This document shows positions 1 through 6,370 of a stretch of 6,901 nt of DNA, in pieces. A model generated the notes under the pieces. The model made no database searches. It was given only the letters and a program-made list of their open reading frames with translations, and was not told where the DNA came from. The translations under genes were made by a program, and so were the position numbers. The stretch lies in contig LKUH01000324.1 of NCBI GenBank assembly GCA_001412425.1, forward strand, positions 1-6,901, given 5' to 3'. The stretch comes from Candidatus Cloacimonas sp. SDB (GTDB lineage: Bacteria; Cloacimonadota; Cloacimonadia; Cloacimonadales; TCS61). Numbering within the stretch: the first letter of the stretch is position 1; every line of letters starts with the position of its first letter.

Positions 1-1677
1 GGGGTAAAAGGTGCGAGTACTAATAGAAAAAACGACTTCCTTACCAACCAGATCAGCAAGTAATTTTTCATAACAGTAAATTTCCAGGCAACCATTTTTC
101 ATGGAACTCTCAGTTTTTAAAGTAATATCGTTAATCTTTGCTTCTGTAATTTGAAAAAACGCTTTATCAAGTTCGATTGAACCATCCAGCAACCAGCGAT
201 ATTCGACATCTTTTCTGAGAAAATATTTTTCCAGAATTTTCTCGTTCTGGGCACAGGCTATATAAAAATAATTATTCTGCAGAATTTTAGAATAGTGCAA
301 AATTGTTTCCACCGAAAAATAATCCTTCATTTCAGAAATATTATGATGCTTGAATTCTACAGTATGCCTGAAATTTCTGCGGTAATGAATATCAAGATCT
401 TTTTCAGTTATAAATCTTTCCAGGAAGTCGCTATATATAGCATCTGCCATTTCTTTGCTCTGCAAGCGATGCTCAATTGCCGATGCAATGATCCTGTTCA
501 ACTTAAAATCGGAATGATCGTAAGAAACAAAATCCCTTCTTGATAAAGGCGATAAAGAGACTATATCACCTTTTTCTCTGTAAAACCTTTTTGCTCTGCG
601 CCCGATTTGACAGAGGATCTCATAACTGGAACCCTGATAAAGACTTGTAAGTTCTTCCGCTCTCATACCTTCTTTCATAGCACCCAACAGAATTACTTCA
701 TCCATCAGGTTAACCTGGTCCAGATCAGTAACATCGACAGTGATCATATCCATGCTGACCTTTCCAATGACATTACATAATTTATTATTGATTAATACTT
801 TACCCTTATTGGACAGCAGATAATCGTAGCCATCCGCATAACCGACCGGGATAATGGCATACCTGGTTTTTCGGGTACAGATAAAAGTTCTATTATAGCC
901 TATCGAATCATTTTTCTGAGCTGTTTTTAACTGAGCTATGTAGGATTTAAAGGTCATAACCGGTTTCAGCTCAATTTTATCTGACCAGCTTTTATGCGAA
1001 TAAATTCCATAAGTAAGCAGTCCCAATCTTACCAGGTTGGTATAGTCCTCAGAATAATTTACCACTGCACTGCTGTTGGCAATATGAATGTAACGAGGTT
1101 TAAAATCTAATTGTCCGATAAAAACCTTGAATTTTTCAGACTGCTCCAGGGTATAATTCTGATCTTCTTCACTGGAGGCATAATGGGAAAAGATCCCTTC
1201 AATTTCCAGATATTGCAGTTGAGCGATTTGCCTGATAAAAGAAAGACCTTCTTGCAGAGGAATTCCGCTTCTGCCCATACCGGAATCAATGTTAATATGA
1301 ATTTTTTTTTTCAAATTAAGTTTTTTAGCCTCTTCATTAAGTTTTTGGGCAAATTGCTGATCGGTAACGGTTGGAATGAGATCATTTTCAAAAATTAGGG
1401 GAATCTCAGAAAGCAGGGAAGGTGAAAGAATTAAAATCGGTATCTCTATATTCTTATACCTTAGAAGCATTCCCTCATCGGCATTGGCAACACCAAGGAA
1501 TTTTACACCTTCTTTTATAGCCTGGGCAGCAATCTGAAAAGCACCGTGACCATAGGCATCTGCTTTGACAATCTGCATTATGGACTTATTACCGGTAATC
1601 AGTTTTCTTAATGCTCGCAAATTGTCTGAAAAATTATCCAGATCTATTTCTGTCCAGCTTCTATCTTTATTAGTCAT
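1..1677 (-). CDS. alr: Alanine racemase fused to an unrecognised C-terminal domain (3' end outside window)
   Basis: The first ~367 residues are a PLP-dependent alanine racemase, the cytosolic enzyme that interconverts L- and D-alanine to supply D-Ala for peptidoglycan. I translated all 559 codons by hand and found no stop. Visible motifs: VKADAYGHG with PLP lysine K38; HINIDSGMGRSG (127-138) with R136; FSHYAS with H165; NLVRLG with R217; IGYNRTF with the second catalytic base Y261; PVGYADGY (277-284); GKVSMDM (305-311); SSYEILCQIGRR (350-361). The catalytic core normally ends near here, at about 370-390 residues. Instead the frame continues from ~368 to at least 559 with a mixed charged/aromatic sequence I cannot assign, including WLLDGSIELD and LVGKEVVFSIS. 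The ATG at 1677 lies 6 nt after the phoH stop, with a weak AAAGA ribosome site, and is immediately preceded by an in-frame TAA. It is probably co-transcribed with phoH. The racemase call is firm; the extension is unknown and cut by the window edge. Confidence 0.93.
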   Translation of the reverse strand, partial: MTNKDRSWTEIDLDNFSDNLRALRKLITGNKSIMQIVKADAYGHGAFQIAAQAIKEGVKFLGVANADEGMLLRYKNIEIPILILSPSLLSEIPLIFENDLIPTVTDQQFAQKLNEEAKKLNLKKKIHINIDSGMGRSGIPLQEGLSFIRQIAQLQYLEIEGIFSHYASSEEDQNYTLEQSEKFKVFIGQLDFKPRYIHIANSSAVVNYSEDYTNLVRLGLLTYGIYSHKSWSDKIELKPVMTFKSYIAQLKTAQKNDSIGYNRTFICTRKTRYAIIPVGYADGYDYLLSNKGKVLINNKLCNVIGKVSMDMITVDVTDLDQVNLMDEVILLGAMKEGMRAEELTSLYQGSSYEILCQIGRRAKRFYREKGDIVSLSPLSRRDFVSYDHSDFKLNRIIASAIEHRLQSKEMADAIYSDFLERFITEKDLDIHYRRNFRHTVEFKHHNISEMKDYFSVETILHYSKILQNNYFYIACAQNEKILEKYFLRKDVEYRWLLDGSIELDKAFFQITEAKINDITLKTESSMKNGCLEIYCYEKLLADLVGKEVVFSISTRTFYP

Positions 1678-1683
1678 TTATCT

Positions 1684-3045
1684 TTAAAAAAATTTCGCAG
1701 CAATATTCGCCAGAGCTGAACGTTCGCCTTTATTCAGTGTTATATGTCCGACAATGGTTTCATTCTTAAGTTTTTCAACTGCAACGCTCAAACCGTTACT
1801 TTCCGAATCCAGGTAAGGAATATCGATTTGATAGGGGTCTCCCGTTATTACGATCTTTGTTTTTTCACCCGCTCTGGTAATAATTGTTTTCATTTCATGT
1901 GGTGTTAGATTCTGAGCTTCATCAATTATGATGAACTGGTTGGGAAGACTTCTGCCGCGAATGTAGGTGAGAGGTTCAAGTTCAATAAAACCAAATTCAA
2001 GATAGTCTTTCAATTGCGGCTGCTTTTTCCCAAAAATTTTACCATTACCATTATCAGTTTGATCTTTCTTATGAGAAAGTAAGATCTCCATGTTATCATA
2101 GATCGGCTGCATCCAGGGATTCAACTTTTCCTCCTTGCTGCCGGGCAGATAACCAAGATCTTTTCCCAAGGGTGAAATTGGTCTGGAAACTACTAATCTG
2201 GAAAAATTCATGTCTTCTACTACCTGATTCAATCCAGCAGCCAGAGCAATGAGTGTTTTTCCAGTTCCCGCTTTACCGACCAGACTTACCAGCTTCACTT
2301 CCGGATCCAATAGAAGCTCAAATGCCATCTTCTGCTCATCATTTCTAGGCTTTATACCAAACAGTTCCTGATCTTTATAATATTCCAATACCCTGAATTT
2401 GTCATCTTCAGGTGAATATCTGATGATCATGTCTGCCTGCTCGTCTTCCAGATTACTACAAAGGCGAATAAACTGGTTGGGATAAAATTCACCATTATTA
2501 TTAACCTTGAACTTATTCGCAATAACACCGTTTTTCTTTAACTCATCCAGAATCTTTTTGCTCGATTTTACATTTGTAAAACCCTGATACAATTCCTGAA
2601 AATTAATCCTATCCGTTTCAAAATTTTCAGATTTAAGCCCTACAGCATCAGCTTTTATTCTAACATTAGCATCTTTTGATATTAGTATGACTTCCTTTTT
2701 AGGATGCTGCTTTTTAATATATAAAGCCGTACCAATAATCAGATTATCATTTGTATCAGTTATAAGAATATTGTTTGTAGTTTCGGAAATCTGTCTGCTC
2801 AAAACAACCTGGATCAGGCCGCCTTTTTCGGTTTTTACCCCTTTCTGCAGACTGCCGTTCTCTCTCAATTGATCCAGATAGCGCCCTATCTGGCGGGCAT
2901 TCCTGCCCTTTTCATCCAGCCCCTTCTTAAATTGATCGATCTCTTCTATTACTACAATCGGAATAACAACATGATTTTCCTCAAATTGGAACAACGATTG
3001 AGGATTATGGATCAACACATTAGTATCTAGCACAAAAATTTTCAT
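1684..3045 (-). CDS. phoH2: PIN-PhoH protein (PhoH-like ATPase with N-terminal PIN nuclease domain)
   Basis: This 453-residue cytoplasmic protein has the PhoH2 layout. Residues 1-150 are a PIN domain, starting FVLDTNVLIHNP with acidic D7, then VIEEID (32-37), ITDTNDN (95-101) and SKDAN (123-127), which supply the usual metal-binding acids. After a linker, residues ~232-453 are a PhoH/RecA-like ATPase: Walker A GKAGTGKT (257-264), SRPISPLGKDLGYLPG (287-302), Walker B FIIIDEAQN (371-379), TGDPYQID (401-408), and a conserved arginine near the end in GERSALA. Known PhoH2 proteins have ATP-dependent RNA unwinding and ribonuclease activity; the natural RNA target is not known here. The length and all motifs are intact. 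The ATG start is supported by an AGGAG site 8 nt upstream. It is the first gene of the minus-strand cluster, is divergent from nusB, and is followed after 6 nt by the alanine racemase fusion. Confidence 0.95.
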   Translation of the reverse strand: MKIFVLDTNVLIHNPQSLFQFEENHVVIPIVVIEEIDQFKKGLDEKGRNARQIGRYLDQLRENGSLQKGVKTEKGGLIQVVLSRQISETTNNILITDTNDNLIIGTALYIKKQHPKKEVILISKDANVRIKADAVGLKSENFETDRINFQELYQGFTNVKSSKKILDELKKNGVIANKFKVNNNGEFYPNQFIRLCSNLEDEQADMIIRYSPEDDKFRVLEYYKDQELFGIKPRNDEQKMAFELLLDPEVKLVSLVGKAGTGKTLIALAAGLNQVVEDMNFSRLVVSRPISPLGKDLGYLPGSKEEKLNPWMQPIYDNMEILLSHKKDQTDNGNGKIFGKKQPQLKDYLEFGFIELEPLTYIRGRSLPNQFIIIDEAQNLTPHEMKTIITRAGEKTKIVITGDPYQIDIPYLDSESNGLSVAVEKLKNETIVGHITLNKGERSALANIAAKFF

Positions 3046-3053
3046 TATATCAT

Positions 3054-3058
3054 CTCCT
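3054..3058 (-). promoter_or_regulatory. Ribosome binding site of the PIN-PhoH gene
   Basis: On the minus strand the sequence reads AGGAG followed by 8 nt and then the ATG at 3045. This is a good Shine-Dalgarno site at normal spacing, and it fixes the PIN-PhoH start. Confidence 0.8.
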
Positions 3059-3072
3059 AAATTCTCATTTCA

Positions 3073-3092
3073 ATTAGTTTTTATTAGTTTTT
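3073..3092. repeat. Tandem direct repeat, two exact copies of a 10-mer
   Basis: ATTAGTTTTT occurs twice back to back (3073-3082 and 3083-3092) in the phoH leader. On the minus strand this places two ACTAAT hexamers 10 bp apart, about one helical turn. Two more ACTAAT hexamers lie on the plus strand upstream of nusB (3184-3189 and 3202-3207). The repeat is certain, but any regulatory role is inference, and the AT-rich background makes such matches less surprising. Confidence 0.7.
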
Positions 3093-3110
3093 TACTTCCT
3101 ATATTGTCAA
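3081..3110 (-). promoter_or_regulatory. Candidate promoter for the PIN-PhoH/alr cluster
   Basis: The minus strand has a perfect TTGACA (3110-3105). The best -10-like hexamer at a workable distance is TAATAA (3086-3081), 18 nt further on, matching the TATAAT consensus at only three positions. The -10 overlaps the tandem ATTAGTTTTT repeat. The location just upstream of the phoH ribosome site is right, but the weak -10 and unknown sigma-factor preference of this organism keep the call tentative. Confidence 0.35.
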
Positions 3111-3167
3111 TTACAAAATCAATAAATGTTTTATCCCATTCACTCAAAAATATCTTGCAATAAAGTG

Positions 3168-3196
3168 TTAACATTATTTTGTGACTAATATTTTAA
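3168..3196 (+). promoter_or_regulatory. Weak candidate promoter for the nusB cluster
   Basis: TTAACA (3168-3173) is followed by a 17-nt spacer and TTTTAA (3191-3196), 28 nt before the nusB ATG. Both hexamers are only partial matches to sigma-70 consensus in very AT-rich DNA. A promoter must lie somewhere in this divergent region if the right-arm genes are expressed from it, but this is merely the best-spaced candidate I can see. Confidence 0.2.
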
Positions 3197-3212
3197 ATCG
3201 AACTAATTTTTT

Positions 3213-3216
3213 AGGA
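3213..3216 (+). promoter_or_regulatory. Ribosome binding site of nusB
   Basis: AGGA lies 7 nt before the ATG at 3224, within TTAGGAAATTTTTATG. This spacing is normal and supports the start chosen for nusB. Confidence 0.7.
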
Positions 3217-3223
3217 AATTTTT

Positions 3224-3664
3224 ATGGGAATAAGAAGAAAAGGACGGGAAGTAGCACTTCAGACCTTGTATGCTTTATCTTTTCAGGATATCAAAAGTGA
3301 TTCTGTTCAAACAGCCTACCTGGAAATTTATCAAGATACCATGCTGGAAATTATTAATGACCTGAACATTAAAGAAGGCAGCAAGATAATTAACTTTTCT
3401 GAGGATATCATGAAAAATCTAATTCCCAGACTGGAAGATATAGATCAGGAAATTAAAAAATATTCGGATAACTGGTCGCTGGAGAACATTGCCAATGTGG
3501 ATAAATGCATATTACGGATAGCGGTATTTGAATTACTCTACACCGATACTCCCGCTCCAGTGATAATGAATGAAGCGATTGAGATCTCAAAAAAATTCAG
3601 TTCAGAAAGTTCGGGAAAATTTATCAATGGTATATTAAATGCAGTAACGGATGGTAAGAAATGA
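3224..3664 (+). CDS. nusB: Transcription antitermination factor NusB
   Basis: NusB is a small all-helical RNA-binding protein. With NusE (S10) it binds boxA RNA and helps assemble the antitermination complex on rRNA operons. The 146-residue product has the usual family length. The basic, arginine-rich start RRKGREVALQTLYALSF (4-20) is the RNA-binding helix. The C-terminal half carries the most conserved family stretches: NWSLENIANVDKCILRIA (83-100), FELLYTDTPAPVIMNEAIEI (102-121) and GKFINGILNAV (131-141). The start has an AGGA site 7 nt upstream. It is the first gene of the plus-strand cluster. Its TGA stop overlaps the ATG of the glycosyltransferase by 4 nt (ATGA), implying translational coupling. 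nusB often sits with riboflavin or other housekeeping genes; a glycosyltransferase and radical SAM enzyme downstream is less usual and need not imply a shared function. Confidence 0.96.
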   Translation: MGIRRKGREVALQTLYALSFQDIKSDSVQTAYLEIYQDTMLEIINDLNIKEGSKIINFSEDIMKNLIPRLEDIDQEIKKYSDNWSLENIANVDKCILRIAVFELLYTDTPAPVIMNEAIEISKKFSSESSGKFINGILNAVTDGKK

Positions 3665-4563
3665 AAGATAAATTATTTTGCAGTATAGGTGTTTTAGCTT
3701 ATAATGAGGCTTCAAATATTTCCAACTTATTGCAGTCACTTCTAAACCAGAAACTCGATCTGGTCGAAATTAAGGAGATTATAGTTGTATCAAGTGCTTC
3801 TACCGATGGCACCGATGATATTGTCAGGGAATTCTGTAAAAAAAATAAAAAAATAAAATTGATCACTGAACCGGAAAGAAGAGGAAAATCAGCCGCGATC
3901 AATAAATTCTTAGCTGCATCAAACTCCGATATTTTATTAATTGAAAGTGGTGATACCATTCCAGCTCCGGATACTGTCGAAAAAATGGTGCTCCCTTATT
4001 TTGATAATAATGTTGGCATGACCGGTGGCAGGCCTGTACCGGAAAACCCTGAGACGGATTTTGTGGGATACTGTGTTAACCTTCTCTGGCGTTTACACGA
4101 CAGGATGGCAAGGAGATCACCAAAACTGGGTGAAATGGTCAGTTTCAGAAAGATCTTTTCAAGTATTCCTGAAAAAAGCGCAGTTGATGAAGCCAGCATT
4201 GAAGCAATTATAAGGGATGCCGGTCTTAAATTGAAATATATTCCGGAAGCTGTTATTCATAACAAAGGTCCCGAAAATATGAAGGATTTTATCAAACAAC
4301 GAAGAAGAATCGCTTCGGGTCATATCTGGCTGCAGGAAACAGAAGACTATTCTGTTGCATCCCAGAATAAATCCATCCTTTTGAAGATCTCCTGGGCAGA
4401 AATAATTTCCAGGCCGGCTAAGATATTTCACTTCATTGCCGCTGTTCTCCTGGAAAACTACTGTAGATTTCTGGGCTGGTATGATCTTAAAATCAAGAGA
4501 AAAAATCCCTTTAAATGGGAAATTGCAGAATCGACAAAAAAACTGGAGCATAAGGAAAAATAA
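3661..4563 (+). CDS. Family 2 (GT-A) glycosyltransferase
   Basis: This 300-residue protein has a GT2-type fold that transfers a sugar from a nucleotide-sugar donor; donor and acceptor cannot be read from sequence. Evidence: the N-terminal nucleotide-binding strand SIGVLAYNEASNI (8-20), VVSSASTDGTDDI (42-54), ERRGKSAAIN (72-81), the donor/metal region LLIESGDTIP (92-101), GGRPVPEN (122-129), a VDEASIEAIIRDAGLKLKYI stretch (175-194) where the catalytic acid is expected, and KQRRRIASGH (212-221), which resembles the QxxRW-type element. The usual first Asp of the DXD motif is Ser (S96), though D98 remains. There is no signal peptide. One hydrophobic stretch near 255-273 may make contact with the membrane but is too short and mixed for a confident transmembrane helix. 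It overlaps nusB by 4 nt, and its TAA directly abuts the radical SAM start, so these genes are very likely translated from one message. Confidence 0.9.
   Translation: MKDKLFCSIGVLAYNEASNISNLLQSLLNQKLDLVEIKEIIVVSSASTDGTDDIVREFCKKNKKIKLITEPERRGKSAAINKFLAASNSDILLIESGDTIPAPDTVEKMVLPYFDNNVGMTGGRPVPENPETDFVGYCVNLLWRLHDRMARRSPKLGEMVSFRKIFSSIPEKSAVDEASIEAIIRDAGLKLKYIPEAVIHNKGPENMKDFIKQRRRIASGHIWLQETEDYSVASQNKSILLKISWAEIISRPAKIFHFIAAVLLENYCRFLGWYDLKIKRKNPFKWEIAESTKKLEHKEK
4552..4556 (+). promoter_or_regulatory. Ribosome binding site of the radical SAM gene
   Basis: AAGGA within the last codons of the glycosyltransferase gene lies 7 nt before the ATG at 4564. It supports this start, which directly follows the upstream stop codon. 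Confidence 0.7.
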
Positions 4564-5646
4564 ATGCTGGAATTAATTCCGAGAATTTTACTTTATAAAG
4601 CGCATAGAATGTTGGGATATCCCCCGATATTACCCCTGAATTATACTGTTAGCATACTCTATTCCTGTAATTCCCGCTGTAAAACCTGTAATATTTATAA
4701 TAAAAAAAGCAATAACCTTACCTTGGACGAATATCAGAAGATATTCAAAGGAATCGGACATTCTCCCTACTGGGTCACAATAAGTGGGGGAGAACCTTTT
4801 TTAAGAACAGACATCGTTGATATCTGTAAAATTATTTATGCCTATTCCAAACCGAAAATACTGAATATTCCCACCAATGGAATTCTGGTGGAAAAAATAA
4901 CAAAAGATATTGAGGATATTGTCAAAGCCTGCCCCGATACTCAGGTAATTATCAATCTTTCCATAGATGCAGTCGGAAAGGATCACGATGAAATCAGACA
5001 GGTTCCCAATAATTATGAGAAGGTGATTCAGGTTTTCAATAATCTCAGGAAATTGCACTATCAGAATCTAAATATTGGGATTCATACTGTAATTTCCAAA
5101 TTCAATGTTAAGAAGTTTTCTGAAATCTCCAGCGAATTAATGGCTTTGAAACCCGATTCCTATATTACTGAAATTGCGGAAGAACGAATTGAACTTGACA
5201 CAATTGCTGCAGATATTACACCCTCACAACTGGATTACAGTTCCGCCATCGATTTTCTGATACACAGAATAAAAAATGGTAGATTTAAAGGAATGAATAA
5301 AATAACCCAGGCCTTCAGAATAGAATATTATAACATGGTCAAAAAAGTACTCAGAGATAAAACGCAGATCATACCCTGTTATTCGGGTATCTCTTCCGTA
5401 CAGATTTCACCTGATGGTGAGGTCTGGTCCTGTTGCATTAAAGCAAAAAGTATGGGCAATCTTAGAGATGAAAAATACGATTTTAAAAAGATCTGGAACA
5501 ACGAGAACTTTAAAAAGGAAAGAAAATCAATTAAGAACAAAGAGTGCTATTGCCCCCTGGCAAATGCTTCATATACAAATATGCTAATGGATTTTCCAAC
5601 TTTATTTAGAGTTTTTTATCGATCCTTCCTGAAATGGTGGAGTTAA
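4564..5646 (+). CDS. Radical SAM enzyme with SPASM-like C-terminal cluster
   Basis: This 360-residue iron-sulfur enzyme is expected to cleave S-adenosylmethionine to a 5'-deoxyadenosyl radical and modify an unknown substrate. The cluster motif CNSRCKTC (C35, C39, C42) is the canonical CX3CX2C for the 4Fe-4S centre, and SGGEP (74-78) is the SAM-binding glycine motif. NIPTNGILV and NLSIDAVGKDHDEIR fit later strands of the partial TIM barrel. The C-terminal part has C272, the adjacent pair C290-C291 after SPDGEVW, and C328 and C330 in ECYCPL. This pattern suggests an auxiliary Fe-S cluster of the SPASM or shortened twitch type, as in peptide-modifying and MoaA-like enzymes. The C-terminus is hydrophobic and aromatic (FRVFYRSFLKWW). 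It starts right after the glycosyltransferase stop, and its last codons carry the ribosome site of the next gene. The superfamily is firm; the substrate is unknown. Confidence 0.93.
   Translation: MLELIPRILLYKAHRMLGYPPILPLNYTVSILYSCNSRCKTCNIYNKKSNNLTLDEYQKIFKGIGHSPYWVTISGGEPFLRTDIVDICKIIYAYSKPKILNIPTNGILVEKITKDIEDIVKACPDTQVIINLSIDAVGKDHDEIRQVPNNYEKVIQVFNNLRKLHYQNLNIGIHTVISKFNVKKFSEISSELMALKPDSYITEIAEERIELDTIAADITPSQLDYSSAIDFLIHRIKNGRFKGMNKITQAFRIEYYNMVKKVLRDKTQIIPCYSGISSVQISPDGEVWSCCIKAKSMGNLRDEKYDFKKIWNNENFKKERKSIKNKECYCPLANASYTNMLMDFPTLFRVFYRSFLKWWS
5636..5642 (+). promoter_or_regulatory. Ribosome binding site that decides the start of the next gene
   Basis: GGTGGAG sits in the final codons of the radical SAM gene, 6 nt before the ATG at 5649. 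An in-frame ATG at 5634 would overlap this site and has no good site of its own, so 5649 is the better start. Confidence 0.65.
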
Positions 5647-5648
5647 AT

Positions 5649-6341
5649 ATGCTTAGAATTCATAGTATATCCGAAACTTCTTTCAGTAATCTAACTTTTC
5701 TGCTGTCAGACCGTAAAAGCAAAATGAATCTGATCCTGCTGACATTTAATTATACTGATGAACCTTTTCTACACGAATTCAACACCCATATTTTAAATTC
5801 TATTAAAAAACTCAACCTCGATAACCTGGAAGAATCAGTCTTAGAAAAAAACTTAAAAGAATTCTTTGTTGCGCTCAACTGGCAGCTTTTTTCCAAATTC
5901 TGCAGGTTGGAAGGAAATTATGAAAAGGGAATTTCTCTGGCTTTTATCCTTTCAATCAAACACAAAATCTATGTCATTGAATTCGGTAGAATGTTGAGTG
6001 GTGTGCTAAGAAAAAACAAGTTTGAATATATTGGCAGAAGCTGGGAAAACTTTCATATTAAAACAAAACAGGAGCTGTTCCTATTTGGTAGTAGAGACGA
6101 AGACATCCATGTTAAGATCTATCAGACAGAAATTGATGATGATTCTCTTTTCATTGCAATTCCATCCCTGGTCGTAGAAGATATGAAAAGCAAAATTGAT
6201 GTTTCAAATCTCAGGCGCAAAATTCGCTATCTTTACCGAAAACAGAATTTTCCCTATGTGATCTTATCTACAAAAAATTTCAAAATTATTCCTCAGGAAG
6301 CTGCTCTGAAAAAAGCCTGGCGCAGGTTCTGGAAAAAATAG
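5649..6341 (+). CDS. Unrecognised protein, possibly a degenerate PP2C-fold protein
   Basis: I do not firmly recognise this 230-residue protein. It has no signal peptide or transmembrane segment, so it is probably cytosolic. Its order of elements resembles PP2C/PPM phosphatases: an early strand MNLILLTFN (26-34), then a helix (41-56); ISLAFILSIKHKIYVIEFGRM (95-115), where PP2C proteins have the GTT-strand and GDSR turn; a late strand pair DIHVKIYQTEIDDDSLFIAIPS (152-173), where PP2C has the loop before SDG; and PYVILSTKNF (202-211), where the final strand lies. The metal-binding aspartates (DGMGG, GDS, SDG, DN) are not there, so if the fold is right the protein is unlikely to be an active phosphatase. 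The C-terminus is basic (KKAWRRFWKK). The start at 5649 is chosen from the GGTGGAG site; an alternative at 5634 adds five residues. It starts 2 nt after the radical SAM stop, so the two are probably coupled. The gene is well supported; the fold is a weak inference. Confidence 0.85.
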   Translation: MLRIHSISETSFSNLTFLLSDRKSKMNLILLTFNYTDEPFLHEFNTHILNSIKKLNLDNLEESVLEKNLKEFFVALNWQLFSKFCRLEGNYEKGISLAFILSIKHKIYVIEFGRMLSGVLRKNKFEYIGRSWENFHIKTKQELFLFGSRDEDIHVKIYQTEIDDDSLFIAIPSLVVEDMKSKIDVSNLRRKIRYLYRKQNFPYVILSTKNFKIIPQEAALKKAWRRFWKK

Positions 6342-6343
6342 GT

Positions 6344-6362
6344 CTGCAGCAGATCTCTGCAG
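6344..6362 (+). other. Small hairpin before the NUDIX gene
   Basis: CTGCAG (6344-6349), a 7-nt loop, then CTGCAG (6357-6362) can form a 6-bp stem in the mRNA. It lies between the stop at 6341 and the ATG at 6371. It is followed by TTATTATT rather than a run of T, so it is a poor intrinsic terminator. It might modulate translation or expression of the NUDIX gene, or be chance, since each arm is itself a palindrome. Confidence 0.4.
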
Positions 6363-6370
6363 TTATTATT

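Noticed and set aside
295..543. 82-residue plus-strand open frame
   Set aside because: It lies wholly inside the minus-strand racemase fusion, has no ribosome site, and its product looks like a shadow translation. The minus-strand frame has clear protein-family motifs just upstream.
1303..1310. Run of T bases in the racemase gene as a possible frameshift site
   Set aside because: On the coding strand it encodes KKK in a continuous frame with racemase motifs on both sides, so there is no sign of a shift.
1107..1398. Two overlapping short frames, minus 1107-1289 and plus 1111-1398
   Set aside because: Both fall within the alanine racemase catalytic domain in other frames and show no domain or start signal.
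4159..4551. 130-residue minus-strand open frame
   Set aside because: It is antisense to the glycosyltransferase, is cysteine- and phenylalanine-rich in the way of reverse-frame translations, and has no recognisable motif. The same reasoning removes minus 3699-3959, 3996-4199 and 4801-5058.
3661..5646. Radical SAM peptide natural-product (RiPP) cluster
   Set aside because: No small precursor peptide gene, peptidase or exporter is visible beside the radical SAM gene, and the neighbours are a glycosyltransferase and housekeeping genes.
5634..5648. Upstream ATG for the PP2C-like gene, overlapping the radical SAM gene by 13 nt
   Set aside because: The strong GGTGGAG site at 5636-5642 is correctly spaced for the ATG at 5649 and would lie inside the coding region if 5634 were used.
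6344..6370. Intrinsic terminator after the PP2C-like gene
   Set aside because: The stem has only 6 bp and no T-run follows it, so termination is doubtful; it is listed only as a hairpin.
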